Positions 18,302 to 27,790 are shown, numbered from the stretch's first letter. The stretch: DNA of 64,000 nt from RPQJ01 sp963748985 (GCA_963748985.1 CAVVKQ010000010.1:62001-126000), one strand, 5' to 3'. Notes: generated from the letters alone by a model not told the origin. Translations and numbers: made by a program.

Positions 18302-19228
18302 TCAGACCGAACCGGCGCCGCGCTCGAACTCGAGCGCTTCCTCGCGCAGCTTGCCCACGCGCAGTGTCGTGAGCGGCGCTCCGCGCTCGTCGGTCAGCGA
18401 ACCGCTCAGGTGCGTGGCCAGGGCGCGGGCCGCAAAAATCATTTCGTCGAATGCTTCCGCTGCAGGCACCGGACCGGGCAGCACCGCAAACATGGCAACG
18501 CCAGGGTAGTACGTGGTCGGCATCGCCTCGATGTCGAATGTGCCCGGTTCGCGCAGGCTGGCGACGCTGTAGATTGGCCGGCCGTCGTCATGCAGGCAGT
18601 GGAAGATCTCGTAGCGGCCAAAGCCCAGGCCCTCGGCGCGCAGCGCTGCGAGCAACTGCGCGCCGTCGAAGCGAGCGGGTGCCGAAGCCGTCACGCGGAT
18701 CGCGAGTATCTTCTGCGCGCGTCGTGGTGCAGGCGCCGGAGTTTCGCTGGGCGCGGCATGCGGCGTCTCGGCCGCCTCGACCGGACGCGCGCCCAACGTG
18801 GGCTCGACGCGCGAGGGCGGTTCTGGCCACAGCGTCGGGACGGACTCGGTTCGGGTCGAGGTCAGGGTGGGTTCGCGCCGCCCGATCGCTGGCGATTCGA
18901 AGTCGCCCTCGTCGTCGAAATCGACGCGCCGGGGTTCCGGCGCATCGAGTGCGTCGACTTCGTCCTGCTCGAAGCTAGGCTCGATGCGGCGCTCCGCACG
19001 GGGTTCGACGCGGAACTCGGGTTCCTCCATCTCGACATCGTCTTCGACATCGTCCGGCAGGACCGACACTTCGGTCTCGAACCCTTTGGCGCCGCCCGTG
19101 AAGACGGCAGGACGCCGCGAGGCTTCGGTCTCGCCCCGCCCTTGCCAGCGGGTACGCGTACCCCACAGGTACAGGCCGGCGATGAGCAACGCCCCGGCGA
19201 CAAGCAGGATCCAGCGCAGTTCATTCAT
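18302..19228 (-). CDS. zipA: Cell division protein ZipA
   Basis: 308 residues. N-terminal membrane anchor (LRWILLVAGALLIAGLYLWG), an acidic and proline-rich linker (about residues 35-165), and a C-terminal ZipA domain that binds the FtsZ tail (ILAIRVTASAPARFDGAQLL ... GRYEIFHCLHDDGRPIYSVAS). ZipA tethers the FtsZ ring to the inner membrane. It sits between smc and ligA as in many relatives. Confidence 0.93.
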   Translation of the reverse strand: MNELRWILLVAGALLIAGLYLWGTRTRWQGRGETEASRRPAVFTGGAKGFETEVSVLPDDVEDDVEMEEPEFRVEPRAERRIEPSFEQDEVDALDAPEPRRVDFDDEGDFESPAIGRREPTLTSTRTESVPTLWPEPPSRVEPTLGARPVEAAETPHAAPSETPAPAPRRAQKILAIRVTASAPARFDGAQLLAALRAEGLGFGRYEIFHCLHDDGRPIYSVASLREPGTFDIEAMPTTYYPGVAMFAVLPGPVPAAEAFDEMIFAARALATHLSGSLTDERGAPLTTLRVGKLREEALEFERGAGSV

Positions 19229-19253
19229 CGATTCGCAGGCTTCCTTGCGTGAC

Positions 19254-22200
19254 TCACATTGCCGCCATGCGCACCGCTTCGTCGACGTCGACTGCGACGA
19301 GGCGCGAGCAGCCGGGCTCGTTCATGGTAACGCCCAGCAGCTGGTTGGCCAGTTCCATCGTCGTCTTGTTGTGCGTGACGAAAATGAACTGCACCTGGTC
19401 GGACATCTCGCGGACGATGTCGCAGAACCGGCCGACGTTGTTTTCGTCGAGCGGCGCATCGACTTCGTCGAGCAGGCAGAACGGCGCGGGGTTCAGCTCG
19501 AAGATCGAGAACACGAGCGCAACCGCCGTGAGCGCCTTCTCGCCGCCGGACAGCATGCTGATCGAGCTGTTTCGCTTGCCTGGCGGACGCGCCATGATCG
19601 CGACACCGGCTTCGAGCACGTCGTCGCCGACGAGCTCGAGATAGGCCTGGCCACCGCCGAACAGGCGCGGAAACTTCTGGCTCAGGCCTGCGTTCACGCG
19701 GTCGAAGGTGTCCTGGAAGCGCGACTTCGTCTCACGGTCGATCTTGCGGATCGCGTCCTCGAGCGTGTTGAGGGCGTCGTTCAGGTCGGCGAACTGGCGA
19801 TCGAGGTATTCCTTGCGCTCGGTCTGTTCGGCGAACTCGTCGATCGCCGCGAGGTTCACCGCGCCGAGCCGCTCGATCTTTTCGCTGGTTTCGGCCAGGC
19901 GCTGCTCCCACACCGGGACGCTGGCGTCTTCGACCAGGGCCGCAACGACGGCCTGCAGTTCGAGGCGTGTCTGCGTGAACTGCTCCAGGTAAGTCTCGCG
20001 GCGCAACTTGAGTTCCTGCACCGAGAAGCGAACATTCTCGAGGGCGGACCGCGCTGCCTCGACCGTGGCTTCCGCAGCCAGCCGGCGCTCATCGAGACCC
20101 CTCAGGTTCGCGTCGACTGCTTCCATCTTGTGGCGAGCGGCGGAGAACTCGGCCTCGACCGCGATGCGACGCTGCAGTGCCTCTTCGAGCGTGGTCTTGA
20201 GCCGGGCCTCGCTTTCCTCGCCGCTGGCGAGCTGCGTATCGAGATCCTGCCGGCGCGTTTCGAACTGGCCAACCTGCGCGTCGAGGCGCTCGAGGCCGGC
20301 CAGCAGGGACTGATGGCTGGTGCGGCGCGATTCGACGCGGATCGCGGATTCGTTGGCCGCGGTACGCGCCGTCTGCGCCGTTTCGCGCGCCTCGACCAGG
20401 CGGCCCCGCAGGACTTCGCGCTCGGCTTCAAGCGCGATGCGACGCTCTTCGAGTTCGCCCATCGCATTGACGGCTTCCTCGAGGCGACCACGCGCGGCAC
20501 GGTTGCCGGCGTTGGCGGTTTCGAGCGCGCCGTCGACTTCCGTCATCTCGAACGCGAGCTGCTGCATGCGCTGGCTGCGCTGTTCGGCGCGGGCGCGCAG
20601 GCTGTCGATCTGCGAGCGCAGGCTCATGTGGCTCGACCCACTGCGCGACACCACTGCCTGGTGGCTCGCGAGGCGATCTTCGAGGTCGCGCACGCGGCTG
20701 CGCAGCGCCTCGAGGTCGGACTCGGCGGCGCGGTGCTTCGCCTGTTGCGCATCGAGCGCGGAACGTTCCGCACGCAGGCGTTCTTCGCGTTCGATCACCC
20801 CTTCGTGGGCATCCTTGTCGCGGCTGACGCGCAGCCAGTCCGGGCCGATCCAGATGCCGTCGCGCGTGATGACCGACTGGCCCGCGCGCAGTTCGGGCCG
20901 CAGGCGCAGCGCATCGTGCAAGGTATCGGTGGCAACGATGCCTTCGAACAGAGCATCGAGACCGGCAGGACCGCGTACGCGCGAGCGCAGCGTTCGCTCG
21001 GAGTGACCTGCGGAGGCCGGGCCCTGCGCCCCGGCGAAAAACGTGACCGTGCCGGCCGTTAGGCTTTCAAGCGTGCCGGCCACGTCGTCCAGAGAGTCGA
21101 CGCAGACGGCCTCGAGGTAGCCGCCGAGCACGGTTTCCACCGCGCGATCCCAACCCTTGTCGACCGAGAGCTGCTGCGCGAGACGCGGACTGTGCTCGAG
21201 ACCGCGCGACTTGAGCCAGTCGACGACCTTGCCCTGTCCCTGCCCCAGCGCAGCGCGTTGCAACGCCTCGAGCGAGACGATCCGGCCTTCGACTTCCTGC
21301 GTTTCGCGACGCGCGGCTTGTGCGGCCTGGGCGAGTTCGCGCTCACGGCCGCGTTCGGCCTGCAGCGTGGCGACGAGTTCGTCCATCTGCTGGCGTGCAG
21401 CCTCGTGGTGCGCGCGCGCTTCGGCTTCCTGGCCTTCCAGGGCAGCGAGTGTGGCGGCAACGTCAGCCGCCGACAACGTTCCGTGTTCCTGGGTGGCGCG
21501 GTCCCGCTGGTGCAGCAGTCCTCGCAGCTGGTTCTCCATCACTTCGAGACGGGCACGTTCGGCACCTGCGGCCGATGAGGCCTGCCGCAGCGACTGGTTG
21601 AAGCCTTCCCAGTTTTCCTGCCAGCCTGACATCGCGGCTTCGGCCGCCGCGAGTTCGGCTGCGGTGGCCTGTTCAGTGGCACGTGCCTGCTCCAGGCCGG
21701 GACCCATCTCAGCGAGCGCCGCATGGAGTTCGGCAGCAAGCTGCCGATCGCGCACGCGGTGCAGGTCCGCGTCCTGGATGCCCTGCGCGATCTGGTCGAG
21801 TTCCTGTCTCTGGCGCGCGCGGATTTCACGCGCGTGGTCGATGGCCTGTTCGGTGCGCGAGATGTCGGCGCCGACCAGGTAGTACCGCCCCTGCACTTCG
21901 GACAGCACGGCCGCCTGCGCGTCGTGGTCCTGCCGCGCGCGCTCGATGGCGGCTTCGATGGACCGCTGCTCCGCCAGGGCGGCCTGCAGCGCGAGGTCAC
22001 GCTCGTTCAGGATCGCCTGCCGCGCGCTCGATTCGCTTTCGACCTCGCGCAGCTTGAGCGCGAGCAGTTCCGCGTGTGTCTGCCGTTCCTCCTGCTTCAG
22101 CGCCTGGTAACGGCGCGCGGTGGCGGCCTGGCGCTGCAGGTGACGCAGCTGCTTTTCGACTTCGTCACGCAGGTCGGACAGGCGCGCCAGGTTTTCGCGC

Positions 22201-22763
22201 GTCTGCGCGATGCGGCTCTCCGTCTCCTTGCGGCGCTCCTTGTAGCGCGAAATACCCGCGGCTTCTTCCAGGAAGGCGCGCATGTCGTCCGCCTTCGCTT
22301 CGATCACGCGCGAGATCATGTTCTGTTCGATGATCGCGTAGCTGCGTGAACCAAGGCCCGTGCCGAGGAACAGCTGCGTGATGTCCTTGCGACGGCAGCG
22401 CACGCCGTTCAGGAAATACGACGACTGGCCGTCGCGCGCAACGACGCGCTTCAGGGAGACTTCGGAATAGCTGGCGTACTCGCCGCCGAGCTTGCCGTCG
22501 CTGTTGTCAAAGACCAGCTCGACCGACGCCGTGCCCACGGGCTTGCGCGTGCCGGAACCGTTGAAGATGACGTCGGCCATCGAATCGCCGCGCAGGTGCT
22601 TCGCCGAGATCTCGCCCATGACCCAGCGCACGGCGTCGATGATGTTGGACTTGCCGCAGCCGTTCGGGCCGACCACTCCGACCAGGTTCGTCGGGAAACC
22701 GACCGAGGTCGGGTCCACGAACGACTTGAAACCGGCCAGCTTGATCTTGGTCAGACGCATCAT
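19254..22763 (-). CDS. smc: Chromosome segregation ATPase Smc
   Basis: 1169 residues. N-terminal Walker A GPNGCGKSNIIDAV at about residue 32, two long coiled-coil arms, a central hinge (roughly residues 520-640, with VVDWLKSRGLEHSPRLAQQL and GGYLEAVCVDSLDDV), and C-terminal signature/Walker B (SMLSGGEKALTAVALVFSI, FCLLDEVDAPLDENNV). Smc dimers compact and segregate the chromosome with ScpA and ScpB, which are not in this window. It is the first gene of the smc-zipA-ligA group and is divergent from dksA. Confidence 0.97.
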   Translation of the reverse strand: MMRLTKIKLAGFKSFVDPTSVGFPTNLVGVVGPNGCGKSNIIDAVRWVMGEISAKHLRGDSMADVIFNGSGTRKPVGTASVELVFDNSDGKLGGEYASYSEVSLKRVVARDGQSSYFLNGVRCRRKDITQLFLGTGLGSRSYAIIEQNMISRVIEAKADDMRAFLEEAAGISRYKERRKETESRIAQTRENLARLSDLRDEVEKQLRHLQRQAATARRYQALKQEERQTHAELLALKLREVESESSARQAILNERDLALQAALAEQRSIEAAIERARQDHDAQAAVLSEVQGRYYLVGADISRTEQAIDHAREIRARQRQELDQIAQGIQDADLHRVRDRQLAAELHAALAEMGPGLEQARATEQATAAELAAAEAAMSGWQENWEGFNQSLRQASSAAGAERARLEVMENQLRGLLHQRDRATQEHGTLSAADVAATLAALEGQEAEARAHHEAARQQMDELVATLQAERGRERELAQAAQAARRETQEVEGRIVSLEALQRAALGQGQGKVVDWLKSRGLEHSPRLAQQLSVDKGWDRAVETVLGGYLEAVCVDSLDDVAGTLESLTAGTVTFFAGAQGPASAGHSERTLRSRVRGPAGLDALFEGIVATDTLHDALRLRPELRAGQSVITRDGIWIGPDWLRVSRDKDAHEGVIEREERLRAERSALDAQQAKHRAAESDLEALRSRVRDLEDRLASHQAVVSRSGSSHMSLRSQIDSLRARAEQRSQRMQQLAFEMTEVDGALETANAGNRAARGRLEEAVNAMGELEERRIALEAEREVLRGRLVEARETAQTARTAANESAIRVESRRTSHQSLLAGLERLDAQVGQFETRRQDLDTQLASGEESEARLKTTLEEALQRRIAVEAEFSAARHKMEAVDANLRGLDERRLAAEATVEAARSALENVRFSVQELKLRRETYLEQFTQTRLELQAVVAALVEDASVPVWEQRLAETSEKIERLGAVNLAAIDEFAEQTERKEYLDRQFADLNDALNTLEDAIRKIDRETKSRFQDTFDRVNAGLSQKFPRLFGGGQAYLELVGDDVLEAGVAIMARPPGKRNSSISMLSGGEKALTAVALVFSIFELNPAPFCLLDEVDAPLDENNVGRFCDIVREMSDQVQFIFVTHNKTTMELANQLLGVTMNEPGCSRLVAVDVDEAVRMAAM

Positions 22764-22886
22764 TCACCCGGGAAAACTGCAAGGCGCAGCAAAAGAAGAA
22801 TTCTAAAAGAATCGGACTCGCCTCACAGCATTTCCGGTCCCCGGGTCCAGCCGGGTCAGCGGTCCGGACGGCCTGTTTTATTCGGG

Positions 22887-22915
22887 GTGGACGCGTGCGG
22901 TTCCGCCTGTATAAT
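22887..22915 (+). promoter_or_regulatory. Candidate sigma-70 promoter of dksA
   Basis: A perfect -10 box TATAAT at 22910-22915 lies 33 nt before the dksA ATG. The matching -35 is weak (TGGACG at 22888-22893, 16-nt spacer). It is the best -10 match I noticed in the window and sits in the divergent smc/dksA gap. Confidence 0.5.
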
Positions 22916-22948
22916 CGCGCGCCTCCAACCGGAGTGGGGAGTTCGTCG

Positions 22949-23653
22949 ATGCCCGTCAAGAAACCGTCTGCCAAGCCGTCGAAGGCCCAGAAGACTGTTT
23001 CTGCGAAGGCTGCCAAGCCGGTGGCCAAGCCCGCCGCGAAGGCGGCTTCCAAGTCCGTGACTGCCAAGGAAAAGGCCGTGCCACGCAAGACCGTTACCGC
23101 CGCTGCCAAGCCAGTGCCCAAGCCCGCCCCTGCGAAGACCAAGCCGGCGCGCGTGCCGGAGCCGGTCACCGGCGCCATGCGCGCCGAGGATGCTGATTTC
23201 GAAATGAACCCGAGCCTGCTTTCCGGCCCGCGCAACGTCCAGCCCTACCAGGTCAGCAAGGGCGAGGAGTACATGAGCAAGGAGCAGCTCGAACACTTCC
23301 GCACCATCCTCTCCAGCTGGAAGCAGGACTTGATGCAGGAAGTGGATCGCACCGTGCTCCACATGAAGGACGAAGCCGCCAACTTCCCCGACCCCAACGA
23401 TCGCGCCACGCAGGAGTCCGAATTCAGCCTCGAACTGCGAACGCGTGACCGCGAGCGCAAGCTGATCCGCAAGATCGACGAAGCACTCAAGCGCATCGAG
23501 GACGGCAGCTATGGCTACTGCCTCGAGACCGGCGAGCCGATCGGCGTGAAGCGCCTCGAAGCCCGCCCGGTGGCGACGCTCAGCGTCGAGGCGCAGGAAC
23601 GCCGCGAACGCCGCGAAAAGCAGTTTGGCGACCGGGACGACTTCTACCGCTGA
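22949..23653 (+). CDS. dksA: DksA/TraR-family transcription factor with Lys/Ala/Pro-rich N-terminal tail
   Basis: 234 residues from ATG 22949. The first ~75 residues are a basic Lys/Ala/Pro-rich extension absent from E. coli DksA (151 aa). The rest is the DksA coiled coil (YMSKEQLEHFRTILSSWKQ ... DPNDRATQESEFSLELRTRDRERKLIRK) with the acidic tip that enters the RNA polymerase secondary channel, followed by the globular finger. The finger reads GYCLETGEPIGVKRLEARP ... LSVEAQ: only one of the four zinc cysteines remains, as in DksA2-type or alphaproteobacterial DksA proteins that do not need zinc. It would work with ppGpp from the RelA encoded at 48 kb. Confidence 0.92.
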   Translation: MPVKKPSAKPSKAQKTVSAKAAKPVAKPAAKAASKSVTAKEKAVPRKTVTAAAKPVPKPAPAKTKPARVPEPVTGAMRAEDADFEMNPSLLSGPRNVQPYQVSKGEEYMSKEQLEHFRTILSSWKQDLMQEVDRTVLHMKDEAANFPDPNDRATQESEFSLELRTRDRERKLIRKIDEALKRIEDGSYGYCLETGEPIGVKRLEARPVATLSVEAQERRERREKQFGDRDDFYR

Positions 23654-23694
23654 TCCTGTCTCGCCTGCCTGATCTTCCTGGCCTTCCGTCCACT

Positions 23695-24621
23695 GTGATC
23701 CCCTACCGTGGGCGCTTCGCTCCGACGCCAAGCGGTCCACTGCATTTTGGCTCCCTGGTGGCCGCCGTAGGCAGTTACCTCGACGCGCGCGCCCATGCCG
23801 GCCAGTGGCTGGTGCGCATCGAGGACCTCGACCCGCCGCGTTCTCGCCCTGGCGCCGCCGGGCAGATTCTGGCCGAACTCGAGGCCTACGGCCTGGAGTG
23901 GGACGGGCCGGTCCTGCAGCAGAGCCTCCGGTTCGACGTCTACGCCGAAGCCGTCGACCAGCTCACCCGGTCGAATTGCCTGCGCGAGTGCTACTGCAGT
24001 CGATCCGCCCTCGCCCGCCTGCCCGAGAATCAGTCTCGTTCGACCGGAACTGGCGAAGAACTGTTTCATCCCGCGGAATGCCTGGCAGTCGACGGTACGC
24101 AGAGCCCGGGACATGCCCTGCGGCTGCGTGTCCCGGCCGGTGTGATCGACTTCGAAGACCGCAGCCTGGGCCCGCAATCCATCGACGTCACGGCCACCGT
24201 GGGCGACTTCGTGCTGCGGCGTCGGGACGGCCTCTATGCCTACCAACTGGCAGTCGTCGTGGACGACGCGGCACAGGGTATCTCCGACGTCGTGCGCGGC
24301 TGCGACCTGCTGTCGAGCACGGCCCGGCAGGTCCTGCTGCAGCGTGCACTCGGCTTGCCGTCGGTGCGATACCTGCATTTGCCTCTTGCCGTGGACGACC
24401 GAGGCCTTAAGCTCTCCAAGTCGGGAGCTGCAGCAGCCATCGGGGAACGGGGTGGGACGGCCGGGCAACTCGTCGCGGTGCTCGAGTTTCTCGGGCAATC
24501 GCCGCCGGAGGCGCTGACGCGCGCGCCGCTGCGCACGATCTGGGACTGGGCACGCGAGCACTGGCGCGTGGAGGGTTTTGCGGGTTGCGCGGCACGCGCA
24601 GCTCCGCAAGTGGCATGCTAG
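23695..24621 (+). CDS. gluQ: Glutamyl-Q tRNA(Asp) synthetase
   Basis: 308 residues from GTG 23695, 41 nt after dksA. Class I aminoacyl-tRNA synthetase catalytic core without an anticodon-binding domain: RFAPTPSGPLHFGSLV (HIGH region) and LKLSKSG (KMSKS region). GluQRS activates glutamate and attaches it to the queuosine base at position 34 of tRNA(Asp). The dksA-gluQ pairing is common in gammaproteobacteria. The queuosine precursor genes queE and queC at 40 kb supply the modification it acts on. Confidence 0.93.
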   Translation: MIPYRGRFAPTPSGPLHFGSLVAAVGSYLDARAHAGQWLVRIEDLDPPRSRPGAAGQILAELEAYGLEWDGPVLQQSLRFDVYAEAVDQLTRSNCLRECYCSRSALARLPENQSRSTGTGEELFHPAECLAVDGTQSPGHALRLRVPAGVIDFEDRSLGPQSIDVTATVGDFVLRRRDGLYAYQLAVVVDDAAQGISDVVRGCDLLSSTARQVLLQRALGLPSVRYLHLPLAVDDRGLKLSKSGAAAAIGERGGTAGQLVAVLEFLGQSPPEALTRAPLRTIWDWAREHWRVEGFAGCAARAAPQVAC

Positions 24622-24652
24622 CGCCGGCACTGCCGGCCGAGGACACAGCACG

Positions 24653-25198
24653 ATGGCGACGACTGCGGCTACGAAAAGCAGAACAAAAAAGTCGAAAGGT
24701 GGCGATACCGCCGGTGGCGGGGGCAGCGGCAAGGGGCCGCGCGTCATCCGCAAGTATCCAAACCGTCGGCTCTACGACACGGTTGAAAGCCGTTACGTCA
24801 CGCTGGCAGATATCCGCCGGCTGGTCGTGGAGCGCATCGACTTCGTCGTGCTCGACCGCAAGTCGCAGCAGGACATCACACGCAGCATCCTGCTGCAGGT
24901 GATTGCCGAACAGGAAGGCGGCGGCGAGTCGCTGATGAGTCGCGACTTCCTCTCGCACGTGATCCGCAGTTACGGCAGCGGCCTGCAGGATTTCGTTGGG
25001 CGCTACCTGGACGAGAGCATCCAGCTCTTCGCGAAGGAGCAGCGCGAACTGCGCGACCGCTTCAAGAACGTGGTCGGGATCGATCCACTCGAGACCGTGA
25101 CCCAGGTGGCGCAGAAGAATTACCAGCGCTGGAAGACGCTGCAGGAAGAGGTTTTCTCGCGCCTGCCGCGGCCGTTCGGCCGGGATGACCGGGAATAG
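24653..25198 (+). CDS. phaR: Polyhydroxyalkanoate synthesis regulator PhaR
   Basis: 181 residues from ATG 24653 after a short Lys/Gly-rich lead. The PhaR DNA-binding domain is clear: RVIRKYPNRRLYDTVESRYV and TLADIRRLVVERIDFVVLD. A second domain follows (SLMSRDFLSHVIRSYGSGLQ). PhaR represses phasin and PHA genes and is released by binding to PHA granules. No PHA synthase gene lies nearby. The gene is convergent with pnp across a long inverted repeat. Confidence 0.9.
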   Translation: MATTAATKSRTKKSKGGDTAGGGGSGKGPRVIRKYPNRRLYDTVESRYVTLADIRRLVVERIDFVVLDRKSQQDITRSILLQVIAEQEGGGESLMSRDFLSHVIRSYGSGLQDFVGRYLDESIQLFAKEQRELRDRFKNVVGIDPLETVTQVAQKNYQRWKTLQEEVFSRLPRPFGRDDRE

Positions 25199-25202
25199 AA
25201 AA

Positions 25203-25297
25203 AGGGGATAGGGGTTGGTCGGAAATAGGGGACGCTCACCTATTTCCTACCGGAAATAGGTGAGCGTCCCCTATTTCCCGACTAGCCCCTATCCCCT
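25203..25297. repeat. Long inverted repeat between phaR and pnp
   Basis: Arms 25203-25247 and 25252-25297 pair along about 45 bp. The inner 27 bp are perfect (GGAAATAGGTGAGCGTCCCC and on), and the outer part carries the GGGGATAGGGGTT motif shared with the repeats near 37.5 and 51.7 kb. It lies between the stop codons of two convergent genes and could act as a two-way terminator. The inner palindrome resembles REP elements mobilised by Y1 transposases; that is an inference. Confidence 0.85.
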
Positions 25298-25347
25298 AAC
25301 CCCTGGTCACTTCGATGCGTGAGAGTCGACGGCCTCAGCCGTCGGCG

Positions 25348-27432
25348 TTACGCGTCGACGTTGCGCATCGAGAGACGCACGCGGCCCTGGCGATCGACTT
25401 CGAGCACCTTCACGCGCACGACGTCACCTTCCTTCAGCTTGTCGCTGACGCGCTCGACGCGCTCTTCGCTGATCTGCGAGATGTGGACGAGGCCGTCCTT
25501 GCCCGGCAGGATCTGCACGAACGCGCCGAAGTCCATCAGGCGGACGACCTTGCCTTCGTAGATCGAGCCGACTTCCACTTCGGAAGTGATCAGTTCGATG
25601 CGACGCTGCGCTTCGCGGCCAGCCGCACCGCTGACCGACGCGATCTTGACCGTACCGTCGTTCTCGATGTCGATCGTGGTGCCCGTCTCTTCCGTGATCG
25701 CACGGATGACGGCGCCGCCCTTGCCGATGACTTCGCGGATCTTCTCCGGGTCGATCTTCATCGTAATGATCGTAGGCGCCCATTCCGACATCTGCGGACG
25801 AGCGCTCGACAGGACCTTGTTCATCTCGCCGAGGATGTGCAAGCGGGCCTTGTGCGCGGAATCCAGCGCGACCTGCATGATCTCTCTGGTGATGCCCTCG
25901 ATCTTGATGTCCATCTGCAGGGCAGTGATGCCCGTGGCAGAACCGGCCACCTTGAAGTCCATGTCGCCAAGGTGGTCTTCGTCACCGAGGATGTCGGTAA
26001 GGACCTGGAACTTGCCGTCTTCGAGCACGAGGCCCATCGCGACGCCGGCCACCGGCGCCTTGAGCGGCACACCCGCGTCCATCAGCGAGAGGCTGGTGCC
26101 GCAGACCGAGGCCATCGAGCTCGAACCGTTCGATTCGGTTATCTCGGAAACGATGCGGATGATGTACGGGAACGTCGTCATGTCCGGCATCACTGCCGAC
26201 ACGCCGCGGCGCGCCAGGTTGCCGTGGCCGATTTCGCGGCGCTTCGGCGAACCCATCATGCCGGTCTCGCCCACCGAGAAGGGCGGAAAGTTGTAGTGGA
26301 GCATGAACGGCTCTTTGCGTTCGCCCGCCAGGGCGTCGATGATCTGCGCGTCGCGGCCGGTGCCGAGCGTCGTCGTGACCAGCGCCTGCGTTTCGCCGCG
26401 CGTGAAGAGCGCCGAACCGTGCGTGCGGGGCAGCACGCCCGTCTCGACGGTGATCTTGCGCACGGTGTGCATGTCCCGGCCGTCGATGCGCGGCTCGCCC
26501 GCGATGATGCGGCGACGGACGATGTCGTATTCGAGACGGCCGAGTTCGTCGGTGACCTGGCGCGGCTGGTACCTGGCGCCTTCGCCGGTGGCGAGCGATT
26601 CGACCAGGGCCTTCTTGATCTCGCCGACGCGCGTGTGGCGCGCCTGCTTTTCGGTGACCTGATAGGCCTTGACCAGTTCGGCTTCCGCCTGCGCGGCGAC
26701 AGCCTTGGCGAGATCGGCGTCGAGTGCCGGTGCCTTCCAGTCCCAGGCCGGCTTGGCGGCCTTGGCGGCGAGTTCGCGAATCGCGTTGATGGCGACCTGC
26801 ATCTGCTCGTGGCCATAGACCACGGCGCCGAGCATCACGGACTCGGACAGGAGCTCGGCTTCGGATTCGACCATCAGCACCGCGTCGGCGGTGCCGGCCA
26901 CGACGAGGTCGAGGTCCGAGACCTTCATGTCCTTGGTCGAAGGGTTCAGCTGGTACTTGCCTTCGATGTAGCCCACGCGTGCGGCGCCGATCGGGCCCTT
27001 GAACGGGATGCCCGAAATGGCGAGCGCAGCCGATGCGCCGAGCAGCGCAGGGATGTCGGAGTCGATTTCCGGATCCAGCGAGACGACCGTCGCCACCACC
27101 TGCACTTCGTTGAAGAAGAACTCGGGAAAAAGCGGACGGATCGGGCGGTCGATCAGGCGCGAGATCAGCGTCTCTTTCTCGGAAGGACGGCCTTCCCGCT
27201 TGAAGAAGCCGCCCGGGATGCGGCCCGCGGCGTAGGTCTTCTCGATGTAGTTGACGGTGAGCGGGAAGAAGTCCTTGCCCGGTTGCGCTTCACGGCGGCC
27301 GACCGCAGTGACGAGCACCACGGTGTCGCCCATGGAGACGAGGACGGAACCGTCGGCCTGGCGGGCGAGACGGCCGGTTTCGATCGAGACGGTGTGGGGA
27401 CCGTACTGGAAGCTGGTCTTGTGGACGTTCAC
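25348..27432 (-). CDS. pnp: Polyribonucleotide nucleotidyltransferase (PNPase)
   Basis: 694 residues from GTG 27432 (VNVHKTSFQYGPHTV), the position that matches the family N-terminus. Two RNase PH domains (GRREAQPGKDFFPLTVNYIE; EVQALVTTTLGTGRDAQ-like region), then KH (PEKIREVIGKGGAVIRAITE) and S1 (GSIYEGKVVRLMDFGAFVQI). It degrades mRNA 3' to 5' phosphorolytically in the degradosome. It follows rpsO, as usual, with a terminator-like hairpin between them. No clear Shine-Dalgarno precedes the GTG. Confidence 0.96.
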   Translation of the reverse strand: MNVHKTSFQYGPHTVSIETGRLARQADGSVLVSMGDTVVLVTAVGRREAQPGKDFFPLTVNYIEKTYAAGRIPGGFFKREGRPSEKETLISRLIDRPIRPLFPEFFFNEVQVVATVVSLDPEIDSDIPALLGASAALAISGIPFKGPIGAARVGYIEGKYQLNPSTKDMKVSDLDLVVAGTADAVLMVESEAELLSESVMLGAVVYGHEQMQVAINAIRELAAKAAKPAWDWKAPALDADLAKAVAAQAEAELVKAYQVTEKQARHTRVGEIKKALVESLATGEGARYQPRQVTDELGRLEYDIVRRRIIAGEPRIDGRDMHTVRKITVETGVLPRTHGSALFTRGETQALVTTTLGTGRDAQIIDALAGERKEPFMLHYNFPPFSVGETGMMGSPKRREIGHGNLARRGVSAVMPDMTTFPYIIRIVSEITESNGSSSMASVCGTSLSLMDAGVPLKAPVAGVAMGLVLEDGKFQVLTDILGDEDHLGDMDFKVAGSATGITALQMDIKIEGITREIMQVALDSAHKARLHILGEMNKVLSSARPQMSEWAPTIITMKIDPEKIREVIGKGGAVIRAITEETGTTIDIENDGTVKIASVSGAAGREAQRRIELITSEVEVGSIYEGKVVRLMDFGAFVQILPGKDGLVHISQISEERVERVSDKLKEGDVVRVKVLEVDRQGRVRLSMRNVDA

Positions 27433-27483
27433 GGTTGGAGGTGTCCGAATTATTGCGGTGGCCCGACGAGGGGCGAAAACGAA

Positions 27484-27506
27484 TCCGGCCCGCAAAGCGG
27501 GCCGGA
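27484..27506 (-). terminator. Hairpin between rpsO and pnp
   Basis: TCCGGCCCGC, loop of three, GCGGGCCGGA: a perfect 10-bp stem, followed on the minus strand by TTCGTTTTCG. It matches the position of the partial rpsO terminator known in E. coli, so pnp is probably read by read-through. Confidence 0.7.
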
Positions 27507-27520
27507 CACGAGGGCGACGG

Positions 27521-27790
27521 TCAGCGGCGCAGGCCGAGCCGTGCGACGACTTCCTGATAGCGCGACGGATCGCTGTCTTTCAGGTAGTCGAGGAGTTTGC
27601 GTCGCTGCGTGACGAGCTTCAGCAGCCCGCGGCGCGATGAATGGTCGCGCTTGTGCGCGTTGAAGTGTTCGCCCAGACCATTGATGCGGGCAGAGAGCAA
27701 TGCAATCTGGACCTCGGGGGAGCCCGTGTCGGCTGCGCCGCGCTTGAAGCCGCCTACGATCTCAGACTTGCGCTCGGTGGACAGTGCCAT
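27521..27790 (-). CDS. rpsO: 30S ribosomal protein S15
   Basis: 89 residues from ATG 27790, the standard length. MALSTERKSEIV, TGSPEVQIALLSARI, and HFNAHKRDHSSRRGLL are the conserved S15 segments. It binds 16S rRNA early in small-subunit assembly. A longer start at 27841 is rejected. Confidence 0.98.
   Translation of the reverse strand: MALSTERKSEIVGGFKRGAADTGSPEVQIALLSARINGLGEHFNAHKRDHSSRRGLLKLVTQRRKLLDYLKDSDPSRYQEVVARLGLRR

Noticed and set aside
18798..21062. 754-codon plus-strand open frame
   Set aside because: It is fully antisense to zipA and smc, which have clear motifs. Its translation is low-complexity and follows the smc codon pattern, as expected in GC-rich DNA.
25315..27612. 765-codon plus-strand open frame
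   Set aside because: Antisense shadow of pnp and rpsO; rich in His, Asp and Arg with no domain.
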